64,000 bases of DNA from Pleomorphomonas sp. T1.2MG-36 (GCF_950100655.1 NZ_CATNLY010000012.1:1-64000), one strand, 5' to 3'; positions 1 to 9,049 are shown, counted from the stretch's first letter. Translations and numbers: made by a program. Notes: a model not told the origin generated them from the sequence alone.

Positions 1-92
1 TGGCCAGAGGGACGACGAACCAGCGATAGCAAATGCTGGCGTTCTGAAGCGGTCAGGAATTGGCCTCTGATCATCCCGCAATCAGAATCCAT
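1..92 (-). CDS. IS630 transposase, N-terminal fragment cut by window edge
   Basis: This is the same reading frame and start codon (reverse complement at 90-92) as the complete transposase of the second copy, so about 30 N-terminal codons lie in the window and the rest lies upstream of base 1. It contains the beginning of the helix-turn-helix region only. Whether the full copy is intact cannot be judged from here. Confidence 0.7.
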   Translation of the reverse strand, partial: MDSDCGMIRGQFLTASERQHLLSLVRRPSG

Positions 93-153
93 CGGAACCT
101 ATTCCGCAAGCCTTCCCAGCTATTTGCCGGGATTCTACGGAGTCGGGGTATAT
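1..153 (-). mobile_element. IS630-family element, partial copy 1
   Basis: The first 153 bases match positions 6448-6600 of the complete IS630 copy with a single visible mismatch (G at 94 where the other copy has A). Only the end carrying the transposase start and its terminal repeat is inside the window. The IS end is at about 150-152, where the TA target dinucleotide is followed by the dispersed repeat. Orientation is the same as the second copy, so the two elements bracket about 5.3 kb as direct copies. Confidence 0.85.
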
Positions 154-905
154 CAATTAACTGTCATCCTCGCGAAAGCGAGGACCTCAGGCAGAACGGG
201 GTGCCACGCCCATATAGCGCTCCCCTTCACGCTCCCCCCGATCCCCCTCCTCCCGAGATCCCCTTGGACCTCGGGACGAGGTGGCGCAGCGGCCCTATCA
301 AGCTCCCGGTAACAGGGGAGCCCGATATCAACCTCGCGCCCCTTACGGCGTGAGGTCCTCGCTTTCGCAAGGATGACAATTTATATAGGGGGAACAGTGG
401 GATAGGCCGCGCACCAACCCGCTTGGCGCACTGCGTACCCCAACAGGGCAAACCCGCTCAGACCCACACTCAACGCTCTATCTATCTGCTTTATATCAAT
501 TACCTGTCATCCTCGCGAAGGCGAGGACCTCAGGCAGAACGGGCGCCACGCCCATATAGCGCTCCCCATTCACGCTCCCGATCCCGGCTCACCCTTGGAC
601 CTCAGGACGGAATGACGCAGCGGCCCTATCAAGCTCCCAGAAACAAGGGTGCGCTATATGGGCCGATCGCCTCTTTCGGCCTGAGGTCCTCGCTTTCGCA
701 AGGATGACAATTTATATAGAGGGAACAGTGGGATAGGCCGCGCACCAACCCGCTTGGCGCATTGCGTACCCAAACAGAGGGCAACCCCGCTCAGACCCAC
801 ACTCAACGCTCTATCTATCTGCTTTATATCAATGAACTGTCATCCTCGCGAAAGCGAGGACCTCAGGCAGAACGGGGCGCAGCGCCCATATAGCGCTCCC
901 CTCCG
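151..905. repeat. Tandem cluster of MITE-like palindromic repeats
   Basis: A unit of about 335-343 bp recurs with left arms at 161, 504 and 837. Each left arm starts with TATATCAAT-like sequence followed by CTGTCATCCTCGCGAAAGCG. Right arms, the reverse complement of the left arms, lie at 350-388 and 681-719, so copies 1 and 2 are inverted-repeat elements of roughly 225-240 bp with TATA-like ends. Copy 3 keeps only its left arm and runs into the end of the LysE gene. Between copies lies a conserved spacer of about 105 bp. No coding potential is evident; the short frames here are repeat-derived. Confidence 0.8.
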
Positions 906-920
906 CTCCCTCCCCTCCCC

Positions 921-1511
921 TCACACAAACGCCGCCGCCACCGACAGCACCAGCACCGCCGCGAACGTCACGTTCACCCAGCGGCCGACCCTGGGGTTGG
1001 TCACCGCGCGGGCGAGCAGCGACCCCGCCGCCAGCCACAGCACGTTGACGATCACCACCAGCGCCAGGAACAGGCCGCCCTTCAGGAGTTCGTCGGCCAC
1101 CGGCCGCCCCGGCAGCAGCGTGAAGCGCGACACCACCGCCGCCACCGACACGTAGGCCTTGGGGTTGGTCAGCGACAGCAGCACCCCCGGCAGCACGCCG
1201 GGCGCCCGCCCCGGCGCTTCCATGCGGGAGATCGGCGGCGCCGTGGCGATCCGGTAGGCGAGGTAGATGAGATAGGCGCTGGCCACCACCGTCACCACCG
1301 GCGCGATGCCGGGGAACGACAGGATGGCCGCCCACAGGCCCGAGCCCACCAGCGCCACCACCGCCACCATGCCGAGGTCGAGCCCGATCATGTAGGGCAC
1401 GCCCCGGCGCGTGCCGAAGGCGCCGCCGATGGCGGTGAGGCTCATGGTGTTGGGGCCGGGGCTGCCCACCAGGGCCAGCGAGGTCATCAGGTAGAGCGGC
1501 GTGGCGTCCAT
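921..1511 (-). CDS. LysE/RhtB family amino-acid exporter
   Basis: The 196-residue product is an inner-membrane protein with about six hydrophobic segments. Near its N-terminus it has the LysE-family signature GSPGPNTMS, and it has a conserved SLTNPKAYV segment in the middle. LysE/RhtB proteins export amino acids or related metabolites; the substrate is not predictable from sequence. I chose the start at 1511 rather than a longer frame because the complement shows GGAGG six bases before that ATG and the family signature begins about 16 residues later. The 3' end abuts the truncated third copy of the palindromic repeat, so no clear terminator remains. The gene lies inside the IS630-bracketed segment. 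Confidence 0.88.
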   Translation of the reverse strand: MDATPLYLMTSLALVGSPGPNTMSLTAIGGAFGTRRGVPYMIGLDLGMVAVVALVGSGLWAAILSFPGIAPVVTVVASAYLIYLAYRIATAPPISRMEAPGRAPGVLPGVLLSLTNPKAYVSVAAVVSRFTLLPGRPVADELLKGGLFLALVVIVNVLWLAAGSLLARAVTNPRVGRWVNVTFAAVLVLSVAAAFV

Positions 1512-1703
1512 GGGGCCTCCGGTCGCGCGTCGGTTGAACTCTACAGATCGCCAGCCGGCCGTCAACGCCGCCGCCACGGCCCGTTTCGCGCCGCCCGGCT
1601 GATCACGTTTGCTTGCCCTGGGGGAACCATCTCCTTCTACCGGCGGTTGGTTGGAGGTTGAAAGCCGGCGCGTCGCCCGCGTCCGGCTGAGAGGAGATCG
1701 GCC

Positions 1704-1913
1704 ATGTCAAATCTTCCGAGAACGCCGGTGGAAGCGCTCCACCACATCGCCACCTTGTCCGAGCAGATGTCGCAGCAGGCCCAGCGCTCGGACCTGCCCT
1801 TCATCGCCTACCTCCTGTCCATGGCAAGCCAGGAGGCGCACGCCGAACTGAAGAAGGCCGGCCTCCCCATCGCCAGCGACCAGAGCACCCGCGCCGGCAA
1901 CGTCGTCCAGTAG
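1704..1913 (+). CDS. Small hypothetical protein (69 aa)
   Basis: This short gene has a good ribosome binding site (GAGAGGAGA about 8 bases before the ATG). The product is soluble and helical, with heptad-like stretches such as HHIATLSEQMSQQAQ, and contains no cysteine, signal peptide or membrane segment. I do not recognise a named family. It is transcribed away from the LysE gene across a spacer of about 190 bp. The believable start and SD argue for a real gene; function is unknown. Confidence 0.55.
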   Translation: MSNLPRTPVEALHHIATLSEQMSQQAQRSDLPFIAYLLSMASQEAHAELKKAGLPIASDQSTRAGNVVQ

Positions 1914-2347
1914 CGGACCGCCGACGCCCGTCAGCGAGGCGGAGCGCCGGCCCCGCCTCCTCGCCTCCCTCGCCGTTCCGCCCGACGCCGCCCGACGCTG
2001 CCAGCGACATCGGCCTGATTCTCCTGCCGGACGCCCCACGCGCCAAGAGAATCCACCCACCCCCGTAATAATTACCCATGCCAACCCTGGTGAAACGCAC
2101 CGGGGTGTGGTGCTTTGCCGGTGTCATCGTTCAACGGGCATGGCAAATCGTACTATTGACGCCCCACAAGCAGGCAATAAGCCTTTGCACGACGGGAGAA
2201 TCGGGCGGTTTGATGAAAATTTAAGTACTGTCGCGTAAATATAGGCGGCCGGCGACTGGTCTTGGCCTGGAAGAGCCGTCTGGTTTTTCCGCAAGAGCGC
2301 TGCCGCCGGCATGTATCGGGGCGGATATACATCAAATCGAATATGAA
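1914..2347. other. Intergenic region upstream of GGDEF-EAL gene
   Basis: This is 434 bp without a convincing gene. It becomes AT-richer toward 2150-2240, which would suit a promoter for the downstream GGDEF-EAL gene, but I see no clear -35/-10 pair and no riboswitch-like structure. A long antisense frame through here is a shadow of the downstream gene. Confidence 0.4.
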
Positions 2348-4675
2348 ATGGGCGGGCCGCAATTGTTGCGCGAACTCATCAAGACCAGACTGGGCGCTCA
2401 TTCGGGGATTTCGCCGGTCGAAGTCGTCATTTTGGTCATCGATGCGCTGCTGATCCTGTTCATCGCCGTCGCCACGCTGTCGGCCGCCGCCCAGCTGAGC
2501 GCCGACGCGGTCGACAAGCAGCTCAGGATCCAGTCCAACATCGCCGACGTGATGTCCGACGAGATCAACCACTCGTTCCAGGCCATGGAGCTGGTGCTGA
2601 TCGGCGTGTCCGACTACCTGAAGTCCAAGGGCGTCAACGATCAGGTCGCCCTCGTCTCCGAGACCACCAGCCAGCCGGCCTTCGAGATGCTGCGCGCCCG
2701 CATGTCCGGCCTCGCCTTCCTCGACGCGCTCACCATCACCGACGAAACGGGGCGCGTGCTGGCGTCGACGCGCACCTGGCCGGCGCCCGAGGCCTATTTC
2801 GGCGACCGCCCCTATTTCAAGGCGATGCAGAGCATGGTCGGCCCGCCGACCTACCTCAGCCGGCCGATCATCGGCCGCATCGCCGGCCGGCCCAACCTGG
2901 TGCTGTCGCACCGCATGACCTCGTCGGCCGGCTCCTTCCTCGGCGTCGTCAACGCGGCGTCCGACCAGGACTATTTCGCCAACCGCCTGGCCCGCGTCGA
3001 CGTCGGCGCCGACAGCGTCATCGCCTTCGTGCTGAACGACGGCACCGTCATGGCCCAGTCGCCGGCGCTCGTGCTCGACAAGGCGTCCGAGGCCAACCCG
3101 CCCAAGCACGACGCCGAGGCGCTGTTCGCCCTGCCGTCCACCGGCGGGCTGGCGCCGGCCGGCGTGCTGGGCGACCGCGAGCGCTACGTCGCCGTTCGCC
3201 GGCTGGGCAACTTCCCGGCCGCCATCGTGGTCGGCGTCGCCGCCGGCACCGTCAACGACGAGGTGCGGCGGGCGGTCATTCCGCTGGCCATCGCCTCCTT
3301 CGTGGTCTGCGCCGTCATCGTGCTGGTCACCGGCCTGTGGAGCCGCCAGCTTCGGCGCGACCGGCGCCAGTCCGCCCGCCAGTACGTGCAGGCGCGCACC
3401 GACGTCGTGACCGGCCTGTCCAACCGGCTGTGCTTCGTCGAGTGGCTGGAGGCGCTGGACAAGGGCGGCGGCACCGCGCCCTACGCGCTCTATTTCGCCG
3501 ACCTCGACAACTTCAAGACCATCAACGACACGCTGGGCCACGACATCGGCGACAAGCTGCTCGCCGCCGTCGCCGAGCGGCTGGTCGACAACCTCGGCTC
3601 CGACGATCGCGTCGCCCGCCTCGGCGGTGACGAATTCGCCTTCATCTGCATGGACGTCACCGACGAGGGCAATGCGCTGAGGATCGCCGACATCGTCGTC
3701 TCCGCCATCCGGCAGCCCTTCCTGATCGAGGGCCATCACCTCAACATCACCAGTTCCATCGGCATCTCGCTCTGCCCGCGCGACGGGCGCGACCTCGTAT
3801 CGCTGCTGAAGAACGCCGACCTCGCCCTGTTCAAGGCCAAGGCGGATGGCCGCGGCCTCACCCGCGTCTTCTCCGAGGATCTGGCGAGCATCATGGCGAC
3901 GCGCCGCGAGTTGCAGGCCGACCTCGAAGAGGCCTGGACGCTCGGGCAGTTCTATCTCGTCTACCAACCGATCTACGAGGCGACCGGCCGCCGCCTGTCC
4001 GGCTTCGAGGCGCTGTTGCGCTGGAAGCACCCCATCCGGGGCGAGGTGCGGCCGGACGCGTTCATTCCCATCGCCGAGGAGACCGGCCTCATCAACCGCC
4101 TCGGCGCCTGGGTGCTGGAAAAGGCCTGCGCCGACGCCATGGCCTGGCCCGCGCCGCTGTTCGTCTCGGTCAACCTGTCGCCGGTGCAGTTCCGCGAGGG
4201 CGCCATCGAGGCGCAGGTCCACCGGGCGCTGCGGCTCTCCGGCCTGCCCAACGAGCGGCTGGAGCTGGAGATCACCGAGTCGACGCTGCTGCAGAAGGAA
4301 GGCGGGGTCCAGTCGATCCTCGCCAACCTGCGCGGCGCCCGCATCAACATCGCGCTCGACGACTTCGGCACCGGCTACTCGTCGCTGCGCTACCTGATCG
4401 ACTTCCAGATCGACCGCATCAAGGTCGACCGCTATTTCGTCGAGGGACTGACCGACAAGTCGTCCAGCCAGGCCATCATCCAGGCCATCCTGGCGCTCGC
4501 CTCCACCCTCGGCCTCCAGTGCACCGCCGAAGGCATCGAAACCGAGGAACAGGCCGAAATCCTCGGCACCGGCGGCTGCAGCCACCTCCAAGGCTACCTC
4601 CTCGGCCGCCCCCTCCTCCCCGACCAAGCCAAAGCCCTCGCCCGCGCCGCAGAGCGGCACGTCGCGGCGGGGTGA
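2348..4675 (+). CDS. Membrane-bound GGDEF-EAL c-di-GMP turnover protein
   Basis: The 775-residue sensor enzyme has a first transmembrane segment around residues 27-50. A periplasmic PDC/dCache-like domain follows, with the characteristic YFGDRPYFKAM stretch near 150-160, then a second membrane segment near 305-325. The GGDEF domain has intact RLGGDEF at 426-430 and the EAL domain has EAL at 554-556. The EAL part keeps the usual catalytic stretches (NLSPVQF, EITES, DDFGTGYSS, KVDRYF, EGIET), so both diguanylate cyclase and phosphodiesterase activity are possible. It would couple an extracytoplasmic ligand to c-di-GMP level. The ATG at 2348 lacks a strong SD, so the start is moderately certain. 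Confidence 0.9.
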   Translation: MGGPQLLRELIKTRLGAHSGISPVEVVILVIDALLILFIAVATLSAAAQLSADAVDKQLRIQSNIADVMSDEINHSFQAMELVLIGVSDYLKSKGVNDQVALVSETTSQPAFEMLRARMSGLAFLDALTITDETGRVLASTRTWPAPEAYFGDRPYFKAMQSMVGPPTYLSRPIIGRIAGRPNLVLSHRMTSSAGSFLGVVNAASDQDYFANRLARVDVGADSVIAFVLNDGTVMAQSPALVLDKASEANPPKHDAEALFALPSTGGLAPAGVLGDRERYVAVRRLGNFPAAIVVGVAAGTVNDEVRRAVIPLAIASFVVCAVIVLVTGLWSRQLRRDRRQSARQYVQARTDVVTGLSNRLCFVEWLEALDKGGGTAPYALYFADLDNFKTINDTLGHDIGDKLLAAVAERLVDNLGSDDRVARLGGDEFAFICMDVTDEGNALRIADIVVSAIRQPFLIEGHHLNITSSIGISLCPRDGRDLVSLLKNADLALFKAKADGRGLTRVFSEDLASIMATRRELQADLEEAWTLGQFYLVYQPIYEATGRRLSGFEALLRWKHPIRGEVRPDAFIPIAEETGLINRLGAWVLEKACADAMAWPAPLFVSVNLSPVQFREGAIEAQVHRALRLSGLPNERLELEITESTLLQKEGGVQSILANLRGARINIALDDFGTGYSSLRYLIDFQIDRIKVDRYFVEGLTDKSSSQAIIQAILALASTLGLQCTAEGIETEEQAEILGTGGCSHLQGYLLGRPLLPDQAKALARAAERHVAAG

Positions 4676-4747
4676 AGGGCCGGAGGGCAAGCGCTGGCGC
4701 AAATCTGCCGTTCGAGCAAGTCACCGACCTACCCTTCGAGATCGGCG

Positions 4748-5032
4748 TTAGAAATCGTCCCCGACTCTACCGTAGCTCGTCAGCTTGTTGTTGGAGAAGC
4801 AGGCAAAATACCTGTCCGAATAATCACCGGGCCGACGATTCCAGAAATCTCTCCACATCGAGTACATCAGGCAGCTTTCGCCATTCCTCAAGCGGGAACT
4901 GTCCGGCTGACCAAGGACCTTTACAACTTGCTCCTTGCTCATACCCGGTTCCAACGTGGAAAGCTTCTCTCGAGATGCCACGCAGCCAGCAAGCGCAACC
5001 GCTATGACCAAGCAACCAATACCGTACCGCAA
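4748..5032 (-). CDS. Small lipoprotein, SmpA/BamE-like
   Basis: The 94-residue protein has an N-terminal signal ending in the lipobox LAGC (Cys about residue 17), so it is predicted to be an outer- or inner-membrane lipoprotein. After the lipidated cysteine comes LEPGMSKEQVVKVLGQPD, which is the typical start of the SmpA/OmlA (BamE) fold: a helix followed by a GxP turn. BamE itself is an accessory subunit of the outer-membrane beta-barrel assembly machine, but many small lipoproteins share this fold without that role. The gene stands alone, convergent with the GGDEF-EAL gene, and ends 72 bp from it. Assignment to fold is fairly safe; function is not. Confidence 0.75.
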   Translation of the reverse strand: MRYGIGCLVIAVALAGCVASREKLSTLEPGMSKEQVVKVLGQPDSSRLRNGESCLMYSMWRDFWNRRPGDYSDRYFACFSNNKLTSYGRVGDDF

Positions 5033-5154
5033 TGCCCTCTCGCCTCCCAGTTATTCAAGGGCCGGAAGCTAGCCATATTTGAGGTCGCCCACAATGCGTC
5101 ACAACCGCTATGTGTAGCTCCAGCACAACCTCCCGGATGCCAGCGTGCAGAAGT

Positions 5155-5449
5155 GCCCCCTCAACATCAAGCCGTCATCCTGGCGAAGGCCACTTGAATT
5201 CGCACGCGAATTCAAGGTGGACCTCGGGCAGAAAAGGGCCAGGGAGACCTATAGGGCGCCCCTCAACATCAAGCCGTCATCCTCTGCGGAAGCAGAGGAT
5301 CTCAGGCAGAAAAGAGCGAGGTGGTGGTTCTATAGGGCATCCCTGTTTCATGGAGCCCGATATCGGCCCCTCGCCATCTCGTCCTGAGGTCCACCTTGCA
5401 TTCGCCCGCGAATGCAAGCGGCCTTCGCGGGGATGACAGTTAATTGATA
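5155..5449. repeat. Second cluster of palindromic repeats
   Basis: Two diverged left arms (GTCATCCT... near 5175 and 5275, about 105 bp apart, each followed by a conserved GGCAGAAAAG and CTATAGGG block) and one right arm (about 5384-5449, ending GGATGACAGTTAATTGATA) belong to the family seen at 151-905. Some arms have short insertions, such as the internal palindrome with GAATTCG at 5198-5216. The right arm touches the left end of the complete IS630 copy. Confidence 0.7.
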
Positions 5450-6599
5450 TATACCCGGCCTACATCAAAACCCGGAAATTTCTCGGATCGATGATATGGA
5501 AGTCATCGGATATAAAGTCTCTCAACTTGAGCCATTGGCTTGGTAAAGTTTTCCGGAAGAACACGTTCACCGCATCTACGAAATCGGCGAATCTTTCGTA
5601 GTACTTGTTGTGGGTGACCGATGTGTGCATGACGCGCCATAATCGCTCGATCGCGTTGAGATTGGGCGCGTAGGGTGGCAGGAATCTGAGATCAAGCCTT
5701 TGTCCGTGCTCGACCATCCATGCCTCCACCTCCTTGGCGTGGTGGTATTTGGCATTGTCGAGGAACACATGGATTTTCCCCGCCCCCGGATAGGCGGAGA
5801 GCAGGCGCGAAAACAGGCGAATGGTCGTCTCTGCGTTGACGGTTTCTCCTTCGACAATCTGGCAGAGGCCGCTTTCCAGATTGATGGCGCCATGCAGGTT
5901 CAGTCGCTGGCGACCGGCCGTCCGCAAGATGGCAACCGGATCGCCTTTCTTGATCCAGCCATGAGCCGGACGACTCTGGTATTCTGGATGAACCGCATCA
6001 AGGAAGACCACCTGGTCATTGGCCCCCAATCGGCTGAGGAGGCGGGAATACTCGGCCACGAACGCCTGTTGCGCTTGCACTGTCGGCAAGCGTGGCAGCG
6101 CCTTCGGCTTCTTGTATTCGAACCCGAGACGAGCGAGCAGCTTGATCATCCCGGACCGGCTGTAGGCGATGGAAAACCGCTTCTCGACAAGGGCAATGAT
6201 CTCGGACGTGCTGATGAACACGCGCGCCATCAGCGCTTTCACCAAGTCTATTTCCTGCGGCGCCGAAAGACGCGGCAGGCTGCCTTTCCAGCCGAAATCC
6301 GTCAGACGCCCAACACCGCCCGAAGTCCAGCGTTGATGCCACTGGTAAACCGTGTCGTCGTCAACATAAAGCACCCGCGCCACCTCCGGCACGGCGAGCC
6401 CGTCATCCAAAAGCAGGATCGCATGCGCCCGCCGCGCTGGACCATGCTGGCCAGAGGGACGACGAACCAGCGATAGCAAATGCTGGCGTTCTGAAGCGGT
6501 CAGGAATTGGCCTCTGATCATCCCGCAATCAGAATCCATCAGAACCTATTCCGCAAGCCTTCCCAGCTATTTGCCGGGATTCTACGGAGTCGGGGTATA
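5450..6599 (-). mobile_element. IS630-family insertion sequence, complete copy 2
   Basis: The element is about 1.15 kb with imperfect terminal inverted repeats: TATACCCGGCCTAC at 5450 and, on the complementary strand from 6599, TATACCCCGACTCCG. TA flanks both ends, as expected for IS630/Tc1-type elements that duplicate a TA target. It encodes one intact transposase. The left end abuts a palindromic repeat arm and the right end lies 14 bp before the LysR start codon. Confidence 0.85.
5460..6539 (-). CDS. IS630-family transposase
   Basis: This is a full-length DDE transposase (359 residues from the first ATG; a start at residue 7, MIRGQF, is possible). N-terminal helix-turn-helix segments (about 25-70, LAVPEVARVLYVDDDTVYQW) bind the IS ends. 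The catalytic triad is visible as FLDAVHPEYQ (first Asp), HVFLDNAKYHH (second Asp) and NLNAIERLW (Glu), in the order and spacing of IS630 transposases. There is no internal stop or frameshift, so the element may be active. The near-identity with the partial copy at the window start supports recent movement or duplication. Confidence 0.93.
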   Translation of the reverse strand: MDSDCGMIRGQFLTASERQHLLSLVRRPSGQHGPARRAHAILLLDDGLAVPEVARVLYVDDDTVYQWHQRWTSGGVGRLTDFGWKGSLPRLSAPQEIDLVKALMARVFISTSEIIALVEKRFSIAYSRSGMIKLLARLGFEYKKPKALPRLPTVQAQQAFVAEYSRLLSRLGANDQVVFLDAVHPEYQSRPAHGWIKKGDPVAILRTAGRQRLNLHGAINLESGLCQIVEGETVNAETTIRLFSRLLSAYPGAGKIHVFLDNAKYHHAKEVEAWMVEHGQRLDLRFLPPYAPNLNAIERLWRVMHTSVTHNKYYERFADFVDAVNVFFRKTLPSQWLKLRDFISDDFHIIDPRNFRVLM

Positions 6600-6613
6600 T
6601 AAGCTTGCCTACT

Positions 6614-7492
6614 ATGAACCTGACCCAACTCCAGAGCCTGATCGCCGTCGCCGATGCCGGCAGCTTCACCGCAGCCGCAGACAAGCTCGGCGTCACCCAA
6701 TCGGGGATGAGCCAAGCCCTGGCGGCGCTCGAAGAGAGCCTAGGAGTGAAACTGCTCGTCCGGCAACCGCGGGGTGTCGAGTTGACCGCGTTCGGAGAGC
6801 GCGCGCTCGACCATGCGCGTAAGGCGCTTTCACATCTGGAGACGATCGAAAGGGAGGCGATGGCATTGATCGGCGAGGAGACCGGCGCCATCCGACTGGC
6901 GGGCTTCCCGAGCGTCTTCGCCACGGTCCTTCCGCCTTTGCTTCGGCGTTTTCGCACGCTCCATCCGGGCATCGATCTCGTGCCGCTCGAAACCGACGAC
7001 CTGGAAGTGGAGGCATGGCTCGCGGCGGGATCGATCGACCTCGGCGTCGTTCTCAACCCGTCTCCTGCCAGAAATGCCGTTCCGCTCGGACGGGATGCCT
7101 GGGTTCCGATCCTACCGGCGGCGCATCCCCTGTCACGACGACCTTCGGTCTCGTTGGCCGAACTGGCAGCCGCGCCCTTCGTTCTCGCGACCGGCGGGTG
7201 CCATACGAACGCCCGCTCGCTTGCCGAAGCGGAAGGATTGACGCTCCAGAACGTTGAGATCGAGGTGCGCGATTGGTCGAGCGCGATTGCCCTGGTGCGG
7301 GAGGGCGCGGGTGTCAGCCTCGTGCCGGAATCCACGTTGCCGGAACAGCACCGCGGCTTCCGGGTTTCGAAGCTCGCTTCGCCGTTGCATCGCGAGTTCG
7401 GACTCGTCGCTTCGCCAGTGCGACCGCTCTCCCGGGCCGGAAACCTGTTCGTCGAGGTGGCACGTCGCTCGACCGCGCCGACCTCGGTATAG
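6614..7492 (+). CDS. LysR-family transcriptional regulator
   Basis: The 292-residue LTTR has an N-terminal winged HTH (MNLTQLQSLIAVADAGSF at the start, then AAADKLGVTQSGMSQALAAL) and a C-terminal periplasmic-binding-like effector domain. I chose the ATG at 6614; a TTG at 6605 is in frame but less likely. The IS630 right end lies only 14 bp upstream, so the native promoter and SD were probably displaced; no SD is visible. The nearest possible target is the MFS gene that faces it 39 bp downstream, but LTTR targets are usually divergent, so the regulon is unknown. Confidence 0.88.
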   Translation: MNLTQLQSLIAVADAGSFTAAADKLGVTQSGMSQALAALEESLGVKLLVRQPRGVELTAFGERALDHARKALSHLETIEREAMALIGEETGAIRLAGFPSVFATVLPPLLRRFRTLHPGIDLVPLETDDLEVEAWLAAGSIDLGVVLNPSPARNAVPLGRDAWVPILPAAHPLSRRPSVSLAELAAAPFVLATGGCHTNARSLAEAEGLTLQNVEIEVRDWSSAIALVREGAGVSLVPESTLPEQHRGFRVSKLASPLHREFGLVASPVRPLSRAGNLFVEVARRSTAPTSV

Positions 7493-7531
7493 CACAAGAC
7501 ACTCGGACGGGCCGACCGCCTGGCTCCAACC

Positions 7532-9049
7532 TCATGACGCGCCATCGACATCTTTCCTCCTCTCGAAGGTGAAGAAGCTGAGTGCGGCCAGCACCCAGAC
7601 ACCAATGGCGCCGTAGAGCATTACGTCTCCAAAGCCGCCTGCCAGTGCGGCAGGAGCAATCACCTTCGACGCTCCCAGAGAGGACTGATCGAGTGCGGAG
7701 AGATTTCCGGCGGCGATCTGTTCGGCGACGTGCCGAAGCTGTGCCAGCTCGAATGCTCCAGATGCTGCGCCGAGTCGCTTCTGAACGCCCTCAAGCAAGA
7801 CGAAGCCCATGAGCGCGATGTTGACGGCGAGCGAGATCATCCGGGCGCTCATGTCGATGCCGGACGCCATGCCGGCCCTGTCGCTCGATACCGATCCGGT
7901 CGTGGTGTTGGTGACCGGCGTGTTCGTCGCCCCGAGGCCAATCCCGGCCAACAACGCGCCGATCAACGTCGTCGCCAAGGCCAGCGAGCCGCCGCTTGTT
8001 CCGATCTTCATGATGAAGAAGCCGAGACCGATCACGAACAGTCCCGCCGGGATGACGGTGCCCGCGCCAAGACGCAGCGAAAGGCGTTCGGCGAAGGGCG
8101 GGACGACCAGCGTCGGCAGGGTGTAGGCGAGCAGTGCGAGGCCTGCGGTCAGCCCATCGAGCCCGAGCCCTGTCTGGAACCAGATCGGCAGATAAATCAT
8201 GAACGGCCAGAAGCTGAAGTTCATGCCCATCGAGCCGAATAGCGCCCCGGAAAACGGCCTGATCCGGAACACCGAAAAATCGAACATCGGATGCGGCACG
8301 ACCTGCTCGACGATGATGAAGGCGAAGAGGCTAAGGGCGGCCGTGGCGATGATCGCCAGCGCGATTGGGCTGGTGAAACCGAGGTCGCCGCCCTGAGTAA
8401 TGACGTAGGCGACGCAAAAGACGGCCAGTGACAGGGTCACGATGCCGACGAGATCCAGGCGCCGGGCCTCGGGGTCTTTCGATTCCCGGATAGCGCTCCA
8501 AGCCAGGGCGACGGTCAGCACGGCGATGAAACCGTGGATCAAAAACACCCAGGCCCAGCCCATCAGAGCGGCGATCCCGCTGCCGATCACCGGACCGAAG
8601 CCGAGACCGAACCCGGTAACGATGCCCCACCAGCCGAAAGCTCGGGCTCGATCGGCCGCCGTGCTGAACTGATGCGAGAGCACGGCGATCCCACAAATCA
8701 ACATGGCGCCGCCGCTCGCGCCTTGGAGCGCGCGCCCGACGATGAGGACCATCATGTTGGGGGCCAGGCCGCACAGGACGGACGTGGCGCCGAACGCAAC
8801 GATGGCAACGACGAGAAGACGCTTGCGTCCGAAGCGATCGGCCAGCGTGCCGGCCGCCATCAGGACGGTCGCCACGGCGATGGTATAGGCGTTCATCGTC
8901 CACTGGAGCTCTTGAAAATCGGCGTGGAGCACTTTCTCCAGCGTCGGCAGGATCGCCGGAACGCTGGATATTTCGAAGCCGAACATCGAAGCCGACAAGC
9001 AGATGGCGGCCAAGGCAAGGTTGCCTTGCCGCGAGGAAGCAAAGGACAT
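7532..9049 (-). CDS. MFS transporter, DHA2 (14-TM) drug/proton antiporter type
   Basis: The 505-residue multi-spanning permease has about 14 hydrophobic segments. DHA2 hallmarks are present: the motif-A loop LADRFGRKRLL after TM2, and GRALQGASGGAML for the TM4-region motif. These proton-driven antiporters export drugs or other small toxic compounds. The start at 9049 (MSFASSRQG) is the only sensible one; the frame stays open far upstream only because it runs antisense through the neighbouring LysR gene. AAAGG lies about 8 bases before the ATG. It is divergent from a LysR gene at 9230 across 180 bp, so that regulator is the likely controller. Confidence 0.9.
   Translation of the reverse strand: MSFASSRQGNLALAAICLSASMFGFEISSVPAILPTLEKVLHADFQELQWTMNAYTIAVATVLMAAGTLADRFGRKRLLVVAIVAFGATSVLCGLAPNMMVLIVGRALQGASGGAMLICGIAVLSHQFSTAADRARAFGWWGIVTGFGLGFGPVIGSGIAALMGWAWVFLIHGFIAVLTVALAWSAIRESKDPEARRLDLVGIVTLSLAVFCVAYVITQGGDLGFTSPIALAIIATAALSLFAFIIVEQVVPHPMFDFSVFRIRPFSGALFGSMGMNFSFWPFMIYLPIWFQTGLGLDGLTAGLALLAYTLPTLVVPPFAERLSLRLGAGTVIPAGLFVIGLGFFIMKIGTSGGSLALATTLIGALLAGIGLGATNTPVTNTTTGSVSSDRAGMASGIDMSARMISLAVNIALMGFVLLEGVQKRLGAASGAFELAQLRHVAEQIAAGNLSALDQSSLGASKVIAPAALAGGFGDVMLYGAIGVWVLAALSFFTFERRKDVDGAS

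Noticed and set aside
151..905. CRISPR-like array at the left end
   Set aside because: Periodicity is about 335-343 bp, the units are inverted-repeat elements with conserved spacers, and no cas gene is present.
2100..2347. c-di-GMP riboswitch before the GGDEF-EAL gene
   Set aside because: No conserved GEMM-type core could be recognised in the leader.
2153..4702. Very long open frame antisense to the GGDEF-EAL gene
   Set aside because: It mirrors the GC-rich codons of the real gene, has no family features and reads as low-complexity Arg/Gly/Asp-rich sequence; the sense strand has complete GGDEF and EAL motifs.
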